Positions 1-5,158 of a DNA stretch of 5,236 bases are shown piece after piece (positions within the stretch are counted from its first letter, which is position 1; the number at the start of each line of letters is the position of its first letter). This stretch comes from Candidatus Heimdallarchaeota archaeon LC_2 (lineage in GTDB: Archaea > Asgardarchaeota > Heimdallarchaeia > Heimdallarchaeales > Kariarchaeaceae): positions 1 to 5,236 of the forward strand of contig MDVR01000145.1 in assembly GCA_001940725.1 (NCBI GenBank). The letters are read 5' to 3'. The notes beneath the pieces were generated by a model that was not told the DNA's origin, searched no databases, and saw only the letters and a list, made by a program, of their open reading frames with translations. The position numbers and the translations under genes are program-made.

Positions 1-291
1 GGTATAAGGTGCATTAGAAACCGGAACAATTGCCTTGGGTTTAGAGAAATTTATAATTGAATTTGCTATTTTTTCTGTGAGCACGCCTGTGCGAGCTCCT
101 GGAATCAATAAATCACAAGGAATTTCAAAAAGTTTCTCAGGAACCTCCACATTATCAAATTTATCAATTAATTTATCTCCAAATTGGTTTTGAAGTTTGA
201 TTAATTCTGATATATCAAAACCCTCATCATTCCTAATGGATCCATATCTAGTACTAATACCCACAATACTATTGGCTATGACTCTGTACAT
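1..291 (-). pseudogene. Partial Glu/Leu/Phe/Val dehydrogenase fragment, left copy
   Basis: This is the left repeat copy of the dehydrogenase fragment at 551-919, cut by the window start. It reads on the minus strand from 291 down to the window edge and ends at the conserved-looking VSNAPYT segment. The nucleotide sequence equals the right copy, so it brings no independent evidence of function. The region from about 267 to 291 probably belongs to the adjoining surface-protein sequence rather than to the dehydrogenase. It is a gene piece created by the duplication, not a working gene. Confidence 0.6.
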
Positions 292-309
292 ACTTGGGAA
301 TATGACACG

Positions 310-555
310 TTGTTGAATTTAGAGACAGATGCTGAAATTACTTCACTTTATGGTTTTAAAACCCTTGATATGACCATTGATACAAGTTATCATACATTTG
401 ATTTGGGACCCGGTGGACAGGATTATGGATACAACTATATTGTAGACGCACTTGATACAGCAAAATTACAAAGCTGGTATGGAGAGGTTGGTGATACATT
501 TGATCTAGGCACACATCAATGGAGTTTCTTTGGAATTGATGTGCCATTGCTATAA
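310..555 (+). pseudogene. Truncated 5' copy of the surface-protein gene
   Basis: The open frame of 81 residues is identical over its first 80 residues to the start of the long surface-protein frame at 938. After the shared segment ending GIDVPL, the frame passes the duplication junction at 549/550. It then reads one altered residue before stopping, whereas the full copy continues into about 360 more residues. The TTG start is only the first available start codon: the frame is open further upstream and there is no signal peptide. It lacks the transmembrane anchor and most of the protein, so I treat it as a duplication by-product. Confidence 0.75.
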
Positions 556-919
556 CGGCTCCAGCAGATGCGATAAAATCGGGAAAACAGATCACATCAC
601 TCAATTGAAGTAATTTTAATCCTTCAATGGTATAAGGTGCATTAGAAACCGGAACAATTGCCTTGGGTTTAGAGAAATTTATAATTGAATTTGCTATTTT
701 TTCTGTGAGCACGCCTGTGCGAGCTCCTGGAATCAATAAATCACAAGGAATTTCAAAAAGTTTCTCAGGAACCTCCACATTATCAAATTTATCAATTAAT
801 TTATCTCCAAATTGGTTTTGAAGTTTGATTAATTCTGATATATCAAAACCCTCATCATTCCTAATGGATCCATATCTAGTACTAATACCCACAATACTAT
901 TGGCTATGACTCTGTACAT
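356..919 (-). pseudogene. Glu/Leu/Phe/Val dehydrogenase C-terminal domain fragment, chimeric frame
   Basis: The minus-strand frame gives 187 residues, but only about residues 9-123 (roughly 895 down to 551) look like a real protein. That part resembles the NAD(P)-binding domain of the glutamate/leucine/phenylalanine/valine dehydrogenase family, which oxidatively deaminates amino acids in the cytoplasm. It shows a Rossmann-type strand and loop (SIVGISTRYGSI), then CDLLIPGARTGVLTE (residues 59-73), VSNAPYT (91-97) and FPDFIASAGAVI (112-123). These match in order the family's CD-hhhP-A, G-A-N-x-P-T and hPDhhANAGGV signatures. The catalytic N-terminal domain (over 200 residues) is absent, as is the C-terminal helix region. 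Past 550 the frame runs into antisense of the duplicated surface-protein gene, so residues 124-187 are spurious. Upstream of about 895 it abuts the surface-protein gene head-on. I am confident of the family but not of substrate or cofactor. The boundaries look like breakpoints, not a natural gene structure. Confidence 0.7.
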
Positions 920-937
920 ACTTGGGAATATGACACG

Positions 938-2257
938 TTGTTGAATTTAGAGACAGATGCTGAAATTACTTCACTTTATGGTTTTAAAACCCTTGATATG
1001 ACCATTGATACAAGTTATCATACATTTGATTTGGGACCCGGTGGACAGGATTATGGATACAACTATATTGTAGACGCACTTGATACAGCAAAATTACAAA
1101 GCTGGTATGGAGAGGTTGGTGATACATTTGATCTAGGCACACATCAATGGAGTTTCTTTGGAATTGATGTGCCATTGGTTGCTCCATTTGCACATGATGT
1201 AAATCAGGTCTTTACTACACCTTATTTAATTAGTGCTTACAAGAATGTGGTTGAGGATGCAGGTGCCATAACCAGAGCGAAGGATTCTTACTTTAATGCA
1301 ACATTATCAGCAAACGTTGGCATGTCACTTAACATCCCAGCAGAGATTGAGGTTACATATCCAAACAAAGTGACAATTGGGACTTCAAATTTGGTATTCA
1401 AGTTAATTCCTGATGAGATTGAAGCCGTTGTAACTTTTAATTATGATCTTTTTTCTAACATTTCATTTTCTTACTGGTTCCTCAGTGCAAATTTTGAGAT
1501 GGCAAACAAAGGACAAACGAATGTCACGATGTATGATAATACAGTTTCAAGTGTTCTTGAAAATCTTGCCATTGATGCGTATGAACAAAATGATATTCCG
1601 TTTAATACATATGTTACTTTGGACTCTTTCAGTATTACTCCTACTATACTAGGACCTATTGTGAGTGGTGAAATCAGTTTAGACTTGTTATCAGTTATCG
1701 AGACAGTTCTAGTTACAGCTTATCCAATTCTAGCACCTGTTTTCAAAGTAATCGATTTCTTTTTAGAATCAATTTCCTTAAGAGCCACGGCAGTGTTACA
1801 AACGGTATTACGTCACCCATTGTCTTCACCGAATGCCGGTGTTACATTTGATAATGAAAACATCACTTACACTGCAGAAGCATTGAGCCAAGAAGTACAA
1901 ATGACAATTGCCAATGATGCAATTATTGATGATGGAATCACAATAGTCATTGGAGATGTGAATTATGTACTTGATTTTACGACTGAATGGGATTTCGTTA
2001 TTGAATTTAAACAACCCACCAGTTCTTTTATTGATGATATTTCTTGGAATATTGGTACATACCCTTCATTAAGCTCAGATTTAATAAGTAGCGCAGGAAC
2101 ATCAATTAACATCCCACCTGAAGGATCAGATTCAGCTGGATTTGATTTTTCATCAATAATAATTGTTGGAGCTCTAGTTTTGGTTGTTTTTGTTTTAATT
2201 AAAAATCGTAGAAAACCAAAAGGCCCTAATCGTAAACGCGATCAACAAGAGGGTTAA
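938..2257 (+). CDS. Surface-exposed protein with C-terminal membrane anchor, 5'-truncated
   Basis: I do not recognise a named family. The 439-residue frame is rich in short beta-like segments and in Asp, Thr, Ser and Asn. Four N-glycosylation sequons are visible (N120-A-T, N174-I-S, N195-V-T, N308-I-T). A hydrophobic, probably helical stretch lies at residues 249-290. Residues 405-421 (SSIIIVGALVLVVFVLI) form a clear transmembrane helix, followed by a strongly basic 18-residue tail (KNRRKPKGPNRKR...). This predicts an extracellular body anchored with the C-terminus in the cytoplasm, a layout common in archaeal surface proteins. A signal peptide should therefore precede it, but none is present. 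The TTG at 938 is just the first usable codon. The frame is open back to 839, where it enters antisense dehydrogenase sequence, so the true N-terminus is missing. The first 80 residues are duplicated at 310-549. It converges on the PIN gene ending at 2483. A role in adhesion or envelope structure is conceivable but not shown. Confidence 0.75.
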   Translation: MLNLETDAEITSLYGFKTLDMTIDTSYHTFDLGPGGQDYGYNYIVDALDTAKLQSWYGEVGDTFDLGTHQWSFFGIDVPLVAPFAHDVNQVFTTPYLISAYKNVVEDAGAITRAKDSYFNATLSANVGMSLNIPAEIEVTYPNKVTIGTSNLVFKLIPDEIEAVVTFNYDLFSNISFSYWFLSANFEMANKGQTNVTMYDNTVSSVLENLAIDAYEQNDIPFNTYVTLDSFSITPTILGPIVSGEISLDLLSVIETVLVTAYPILAPVFKVIDFFLESISLRATAVLQTVLRHPLSSPNAGVTFDNENITYTAEALSQEVQMTIANDAIIDDGITIVIGDVNYVLDFTTEWDFVIEFKQPTSSFIDDISWNIGTYPSLSSDLISSAGTSINIPPEGSDSAGFDFSSIIIVGALVLVVFVLIKNRRKPKGPNRKRDQQEG

Positions 2258-2482
2258 TATAAGCAATAATTTGATGGTTTTGCGATCGATCTTTTCGAAT
2301 GGAGATGCCTTATTTCATAATTGCGGATAGCGTGCACTATACGTAATTTTTAGACATAAAACAGACATTAGTTTTTAGCATAATAAATTTATTTATTTTC
2401 TTGGTTATATGCATGTAGTGTCTGTTATAGCTTCAGAAAACGCAAAAATCTTGAAATCGATAATTTTATTCACAGAATTGTC
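2258..2482. other. Convergent intergenic region
   Basis: These 225 bases separate two converging genes and hold no convincing coding frame. Short T-rich runs near 2346-2351 and 2371-2375 could end transcription of the surface-protein gene by the archaeal oligo-T mechanism. An 8-base inverted repeat (AACAGACA at 2360-2367, TGTCTGTT at 2419-2426) has a 51-base spacer and may be chance. Confidence 0.5.
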
Positions 2483-2878
2483 TTAAAAATTAATTTTTGT
2501 AGCCTTTACCCCCTTTATTTCAGACATTAATCTCTCTGTGGTAATTATTGTTGAACCATACTCTTTACTCAAAGCTATTAAAGCAGAATCAGCTAATGAT
2601 AATTCTGGATGTTTGACTTTTAATTCACCAATTCTATATATTGATTGTTCTTTTAAAGCAAGAGAAGTTAAGGAAGAATTGACAATGCTCTCAACTCTCA
2701 TTTTGGCAAGCCTATATCCAAATTTTCTCCAATGAAGATAGTAAAACTCTGATAAAATTAAGAGGGGAACATATCCAATAATTTTAGATTTTTCGCAATC
2801 TTCCATCAACAATTTACACTGTTCATTTTCAGAGAAATATAGTGATAAAGCACCTGTATCCCAAATATAGGATTTCAT
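2483..2878 (-). CDS. PIN-domain toxin (VapC-like endoribonuclease)
   Basis: The 131-residue protein has the length and layout of a VapC-type PIN RNase, a cytoplasmic metal-dependent nuclease that cuts RNA when freed from its antitoxin. The acidic residues expected to bind Mg/Mn are in order: D7 in the opening strand (IWDTGA), E44 (LILSEFYYL) and D97 (LADSALIALS). The strand near the end reads IITTER, giving E115 where many relatives have Asp, as in TxD. Ser/Thr beside it (T113, T114) is also typical. Its ATG overlaps the TGA of the upstream AbrB-like gene by four bases (2875-2878), so the two are translationally coupled as in a toxin-antitoxin operon. An AGGA 11-14 bases upstream of the start is a weak ribosome-binding site. 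The protein appears complete. The RNA target cannot be deduced, and whether it is active with E115 is unknown. Confidence 0.88.
   Translation of the reverse strand: MKSYIWDTGALSLYFSENEQCKLLMEDCEKSKIIGYVPLLILSEFYYLHWRKFGYRLAKMRVESIVNSSLTSLALKEQSIYRIGELKVKHPELSLADSALIALSKEYGSTIITTERLMSEIKGVKATKINF
2485..2498 (-). terminator. Possible A/T palindromic terminator overlapping the PIN stop codon
   Basis: A perfect 14-base palindrome, AAAAATTAATTTTT, covers the last codons (I-N-F) and part of the TAA of the minus-strand PIN gene. It offers a T5 run on both strands between converging genes. Archaeal RNA polymerase can terminate at oligo-T without a GC stem, so this could act in both directions. In such AT-rich DNA it could also be chance. 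Confidence 0.25.
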
Positions 2879-3099
2879 TTTTCATTTTTCCTGTCTTTGC
2901 GCATCTCTTCAATTAATTCTTTCACATCTTCTAAATGTTCAGGATTTGTGAGCTCACTCATTTTTAATATTGGTCTTATATGGAATTCTCCTTCTATCTC
3001 GACAAAACCAATTTCATCTCCAGCTTGAATACCTAGCCGTTCACGTATTTTTGATGGTAGCGTTATCATTCCATTTTTGGAAAGTTTAGTTTTTATCAT
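2875..3099 (-). CDS. AbrB/MazE-type antitoxin (VapB-like)
   Basis: The 74-residue protein begins with a swapped-hairpin AbrB/SpoVT domain at residues 1-45: TKLSKNGMITLPSKIRERLG, then QAGDEIGFVEIEGEFHIRPI. The pattern hxxxGxhxhPxxhRexLGhxxGDxhxh is diagnostic. These domains dimerise and bind DNA. The charged C-terminal part (residues 46-74, rich in E, K and R) is the usual antitoxin tail that wraps the toxin. It is the first gene of a two-gene minus-strand operon and overlaps the PIN gene by ATGA. Expected roles are to neutralise that PIN RNase and to repress the shared promoter, where an inverted repeat surrounds the TATA-like box. The ATG at 3099 is chosen because the domain starts immediately after it, and the TATA spacing leaves almost no leader. 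There is no Shine-Dalgarno sequence. The function follows from family and context and has no direct proof. Confidence 0.88.
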   Translation of the reverse strand: MIKTKLSKNGMITLPSKIRERLGIQAGDEIGFVEIEGEFHIRPILKMSELTNPEHLEDVKELIEEMRKDRKNEK

Positions 3100-3114
3100 G
3101 AATAATTTATATCG

Positions 3115-3138
3115 TATGGAATTATAAATATTTCCATA
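3115..3138 (-). promoter_or_regulatory. TATA-like promoter inside an inverted repeat (candidate autoregulatory operator)
   Basis: Upstream of the minus-strand antitoxin there is an A/T-only TATA-like core (minus strand AATATTTATAATT, about 3121-3133). Its centre is about 29 bases before the ATG, implying a leaderless or nearly leaderless transcript. It is bracketed by a perfect 7-base inverted repeat, TATGGAA at 3115-3121 and TTCCATA at 3132-3138, with a 10-base gap. A dimeric AbrB-type protein bound here would block the basal factors, which fits autorepression. The operator role is inferred. Confidence 0.45.
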
Positions 3139-3406
3139 TATTTTAATGTTTTTCCAAAATTATTCTAATAATTTAGGAATCTTAAGATAGACCGGGATTT
3201 CATTATTAAAAGTACTGTGGCCAGAATTATATAGATCAAGAATCCAACTGTTCTATTGTTTCTAGTGAAGAACGTAAGGTATATTGCCTTGATCAATCAC
3301 TATATGCAAAATTCGCTTATTACACAACATATTTGATTTGGATATTTAATTTCAGAATATGATTAGAAATAGAAACAACAAAAATCTTACCTCATTTGGT
3401 CCCATC
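3139..3406. other. Divergent intergenic region without recognised genes
   Basis: About 270 bases lie between the two divergent toxin-antitoxin promoters. I see no long frame, tRNA-like cloverleaf or extended repeat. The motif AAAAGTACT occurs at 3208-3216 and again at 3407-3415. The stretch could be a remnant of older sequence or could simply be spacer. Confidence 0.5.
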
Positions 3407-3418
3407 AAAAGTACTTTT
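3407..3418. promoter_or_regulatory. 12-base palindrome next to the promoter repeats
   Basis: AAAAGTACTTTT is a perfect palindrome ending two bases before the first TCGGG repeat. It sits where an activator, a repressor or the upstream edge of the promoter complex would bind. Its first nine bases also occur at 3208-3216. A binding role is speculative. Confidence 0.3.
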
Positions 3419-3420
3419 TG

Positions 3421-3477
3421 TCGGGCAAATATTTATATTTCGGGAAATGTATATGATATCGGGTAAAATTTAAAATG
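3421..3477 (+). promoter_or_regulatory. Promoter with three 19-base TCGGG-led direct repeats
   Basis: TCGGG occurs at 3421, 3440 and 3459, spaced exactly 19 bases apart, each followed by an A/T-rich stretch. The units read TCGGGCAAATATTTATATT, TCGGGAAATGTATATGATA and TCGGGTAAAATTTAAAATG. The first contains the TATA-like box (about 3428-3440). The last ends precisely in the ATG of the antitoxin gene. GGG is rare in this AT-rich DNA, so regular phasing of three copies is unlikely to be chance. The arrangement would let the AbrB-type antitoxin, or its complex with the PIN protein, cover the TATA box, the transcription start and the start codon. Binding is inferred. Confidence 0.5.
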
Positions 3478-3720
3478 ACAGAAACAACTGGAAAAATTGG
3501 ATCAAAAGGTGAACTGTACACACCAGCCAAAATCCGCTCTGAGCTTGGTTTTAATCCCGGTATTCAAGTAAGATTTACGACATTGCCAGATGGTAGACTC
3601 TTAATAACAAAAATTCCATCAGTTAAAGAACTCCTCTCTAAACAGCTAATTGCTAGAATAACTGTTGAAGAAGCTGAGGCAATATCGGAGGCGATTCAAA
3701 AAGAGATGGAATCGAAATGA
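3475..3720 (+). CDS. AbrB/MazE-type antitoxin (VapB-like), second module
   Basis: The 81-residue protein has an AbrB/SpoVT DNA-binding domain at about residues 5-47: TGKIGSKGELYTPAKIRSEL, then GFNPGIQVRFTTLPDGRLLI. A helical acidic tail follows (residues 48-81, including VEEAEAISEAIQKEMESK), suited to holding a PIN toxin. It is clearly of the same fold as the minus-strand antitoxin but differs at most positions, so the two modules are not recent duplicates. The proline of the usual T/L-P pair is kept (P17), and Y15 replaces the more common hydrophobic residue. Its TGA overlaps the ATG of the following PIN gene (3717-3720). The ATG start fits the domain and the promoter spacing, with a predicted leader of only about 15 bases and no clear ribosome-binding site. 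It is expected to neutralise the adjacent PIN RNase and autoregulate through the 19-base repeats. Confidence 0.86.
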   Translation: MTETTGKIGSKGELYTPAKIRSELGFNPGIQVRFTTLPDGRLLITKIPSVKELLSKQLIARITVEEAEAISEAIQKEMESK

Positions 3721-4208
3721 CCAAAATATTTCTAGACACAACGTACTTATTACCGTTGACGGGTATAGAAACTTCCTTGGATCAATTTAACGAACAATTC
3801 GAAAAAACCATGGAAGATCAATCAATAACTTATTTGTACTCACCGGTGTCAATAATTGAACTTAAGTGGATTATCAAAAAAATTAGTAAATTTAATAACA
3901 ATCGTCAAAAACTAGAAGAGCGATTAGAGGGCGTCCTTCGGATGTTAAATACATCACCAAAATTTGAAAAAATTAGCTTTGTTAATGACATCATAAATCA
4001 CTTAACTTACAAAATGGAACTTTTAGGTCACTCTGATTATTTTGATACTTTAATCGCATCCAGTGCAATTATTTCTTCAGACTTGTTCATAACTGAGGAT
4101 AAGAAATTATCCAAGGTAATTCCAAAAACTATTACTGAGTTGAAACCATATTTCAATTATAAAATTGATATATCAACTTGGAGCAATTTCTTTTCAATGA
4201 ATAGTTGA
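3717..4208 (+). CDS. PIN-domain toxin (VapC-like endoribonuclease), second module
   Basis: The 163-residue protein is somewhat longer than the usual 125-145 residues of VapC proteins. The extra length lies in a charged helical middle region (about residues 52-90). The catalytic acids are all visible: D7 (IFLDTTYLL), E49 (VSIIELKWI), D110 (DYFDTLIASSAI) and D128 in the ITED motif (residues 125-128). It should be a cytoplasmic metal-dependent RNase held inactive by the AbrB-type protein whose gene overlaps its start by ATGA. A GAGATGG 8-14 bases upstream may serve as a ribosome-binding site. The C-terminus (STWSNFFSMNS) resembles the end of the PIN fragment encoded further right (WSWKDYLSYQ), supporting a complete protein. 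The last eight codons fall in the long inverted repeat, and the 3' part from 4101 is duplicated at 4667. The RNA target is unknown. Confidence 0.88.
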   Translation: MTKIFLDTTYLLPLTGIETSLDQFNEQFEKTMEDQSITYLYSPVSIIELKWIIKKISKFNNNRQKLEERLEGVLRMLNTSPKFEKISFVNDIINHLTYKMELLGHSDYFDTLIASSAIISSDLFITEDKKLSKVIPKTITELKPYFNYKIDISTWSNFFSMNS

Positions 4209-4213
4209 TATAT
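4170..4213 (+). terminator. Possible hairpin around the PIN stop codon
   Basis: ATATCAAC (4170-4177) pairs with GTTGATAT (4204-4211), and the stem can be extended by about two A-T pairs. It spans the last codons and the TGA of the second PIN gene. A T5GT3 run follows at 4241-4249 and could be the actual oligo-T termination point. The evidence is weak. Confidence 0.25.
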
Positions 4214-4674
4214 TTGAATTATTTTAACTCTACATTCCAATTTTTGTTTAATTTACTTGTTTGTAATTCTGCAGTACATTCTTTCCCTTAGTATTTCATA
4301 TTGTCACATGGATCCTAGACAGCACGTTACCCTATGAAGTTGTTACGGACTATTTATTTTGGTATGAAAGGTAATCCTTCCAAGACCATATTTTGGTTGA
4401 TTTAAACTCATCTAGAGATTTTATCCTAGTGACAAGTTCCTTGTCAACGGTAAGAAAAATCCCATTCAAGTGAATGGCTGTTGCAGCGATCCAACAATCC
4501 AATAAATAGTCCGTAACAACTTCATAGGGTAACGTGCTGTCTAGGATCCATGTGACAATATGAAATACTAAGGGAAAGAATGTACTGCAGAATTACAAAC
4601 AAGTAAATTAAACAAAAATTGGAATGTAGAGTTAAAATAATTCAAATATATCAACTATTCATTGAAAAGAAATT
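4185..4674. repeat. Perfect long inverted repeat, 174-base arms and 142-base spacer
   Basis: The arms are 4185-4358 and 4501-4674, and every base I compared is complementary. The spacer is 4359-4500. The left arm starts inside the last codons of the second PIN gene and carries its 3' flank. The right arm therefore also contains those codons in reverse. The spacer, read on the minus strand, encodes part of another PIN protein. The same structure recurs at 4751-5236, where the last arm is cut by the window end. No transposase, tRNA or terminal dinucleotide signature accompanies it, so it does not look like an insertion sequence. Confidence 0.95.
4350..4592 (-). pseudogene. C-terminal fragment of a third PIN-domain protein
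   Basis: On the minus strand, 80 codons are open from a TAA at 4593-4595 to a TAG at 4350-4352, with no ATG, GTG or TTG start. The inferred peptide contains TDYLLDCWIAATAI (residues 27-40), IFLTVDKEL (45-53) and an ending KIWSWKDYLSYQ. These are the third and fourth catalytic motifs of a PIN nuclease, with D32 and D50 (TVD). The first two (opening Asp and middle Glu) are missing. It aligns with the intact PIN protein next door (SDYFDTLIASSAI, LFITEDKKL, STWSNFF) but is clearly a different gene. Coding sense crosses the arm/spacer border at 4500/4501 smoothly. That border is therefore probably the natural one, and the other (4358/4359) is the rearranged one. The TAG may thus be artificial. Most likely the original order was an intact PIN gene followed by a second PIN remnant in the same direction. 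Confidence 0.6.
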
Positions 4675-4774
4675 ATCCAAGGTAATTCCAAAAACTATTA
4701 CTGAGTTGAAACCATATTTCAATTATAAAATTGATATATCAACTTGGAGCAATTTCTTTTCAATGAATAGTTGA
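4667..4774 (+). pseudogene. Duplicated 3' end of the second PIN toxin gene
   Basis: This is a copy of 4101-4208, encoding the last 35 or so residues of the second PIN toxin from within the K-L-S-K segment to the TGA at 4772-4774. It lacks the first three catalytic acids and any start. It is joined at its left to the end of the inverted-repeat arm and is a by-product of the 566-base duplication. Confidence 0.8.
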
Positions 4775-4915
4775 TATATTTGAATTATTTTAACTCTACA
4801 TTCCAATTTTTGTTTAATTTACTTGTTTGTAATTCTGCAGTACATTCTTTCCCTTAGTATTTCATATTGTCACATGGATCCTAGACAGCACGTTACCCTA
4901 TGAAGTTGTTACGGA

Positions 4916-5158
4916 CTATTTATTTTGGTATGAAAGGTAATCCTTCCAAGACCATATTTTGGTTGATTTAAACTCATCTAGAGATTTTATCCTAGTGACA
5001 AGTTCCTTGTCAACGGTAAGAAAAATCCCATTCAAGTGAATGGCTGTTGCAGCGATCCAACAATCCAATAAATAGTCCGTAACAACTTCATAGGGTAACG
5101 TGCTGTCTAGGATCCATGTGACAATATGAAATACTAAGGGAAAGAATGTACTGCAGAA
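4916..5158 (-). pseudogene. Second copy of the third-PIN C-terminal fragment
   Basis: This is the exact tandem copy (shifted by 566 bases) of the minus-strand PIN fragment at 4350-4592, with the same open frame and stop and no start. It adds no new information beyond confirming the repeat. Confidence 0.6.

Larger units (their letters stand above)
1..1177. repeat. Left terminal tandem duplication, 628-base period
   Basis: Positions 1-549 recur as 629-1177 with no difference that I can see. The unit is 550-1177 (628 bases), and the left copy lacks the first 79 bases because the window begins there. Each unit holds a reverse-strand dehydrogenase fragment followed by a forward-strand surface-protein 5' fragment. 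The copies diverge after 549/1177: the left copy turns abruptly back into dehydrogenase sequence at 550, while the right copy continues into the long surface-protein frame. Perfect identity means either a very recent duplication or an assembly/amplification artefact at a contig end. I favour the artefact. Confidence 0.95.

Noticed and set aside
866..877. Shared ATGGATCC at 865-872 and 4309-4316 as a cloning or recombination site
   Set aside because: Only eight bases are shared and the flanks differ, so coincidence is sufficient.
984..1193. 69-codon minus-strand open frame
   Set aside because: It is antisense to the surface-protein gene, repeats the spurious tail of the chimeric dehydrogenase frame, and shows no protein-like motifs.
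1443..1652. 69-codon plus-strand open frame
   Set aside because: It lies wholly inside the surface-protein gene in another frame and has no recognisable features.
1826..2014. 62-codon minus-strand open frame
   Set aside because: It is antisense to the surface-protein gene, with a composition typical of a shadow frame.
2360..2426. AACAGACA / TGTCTGTT inverted repeat as an attachment or regulatory site
   Set aside because: Eight bases with a 51-base spacer in AT-rich DNA is expected by chance, and nothing nearby gives it a role.
2538..2735. 65-codon plus-strand open frame
   Set aside because: It is antisense to the minus-strand PIN toxin gene, which has clear catalytic motifs.
3139..3406. 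A tRNA, small RNA or degenerate gene in the divergent intergenic region
   Set aside because: I found no cloverleaf, no long stem and only very short open frames on either strand.
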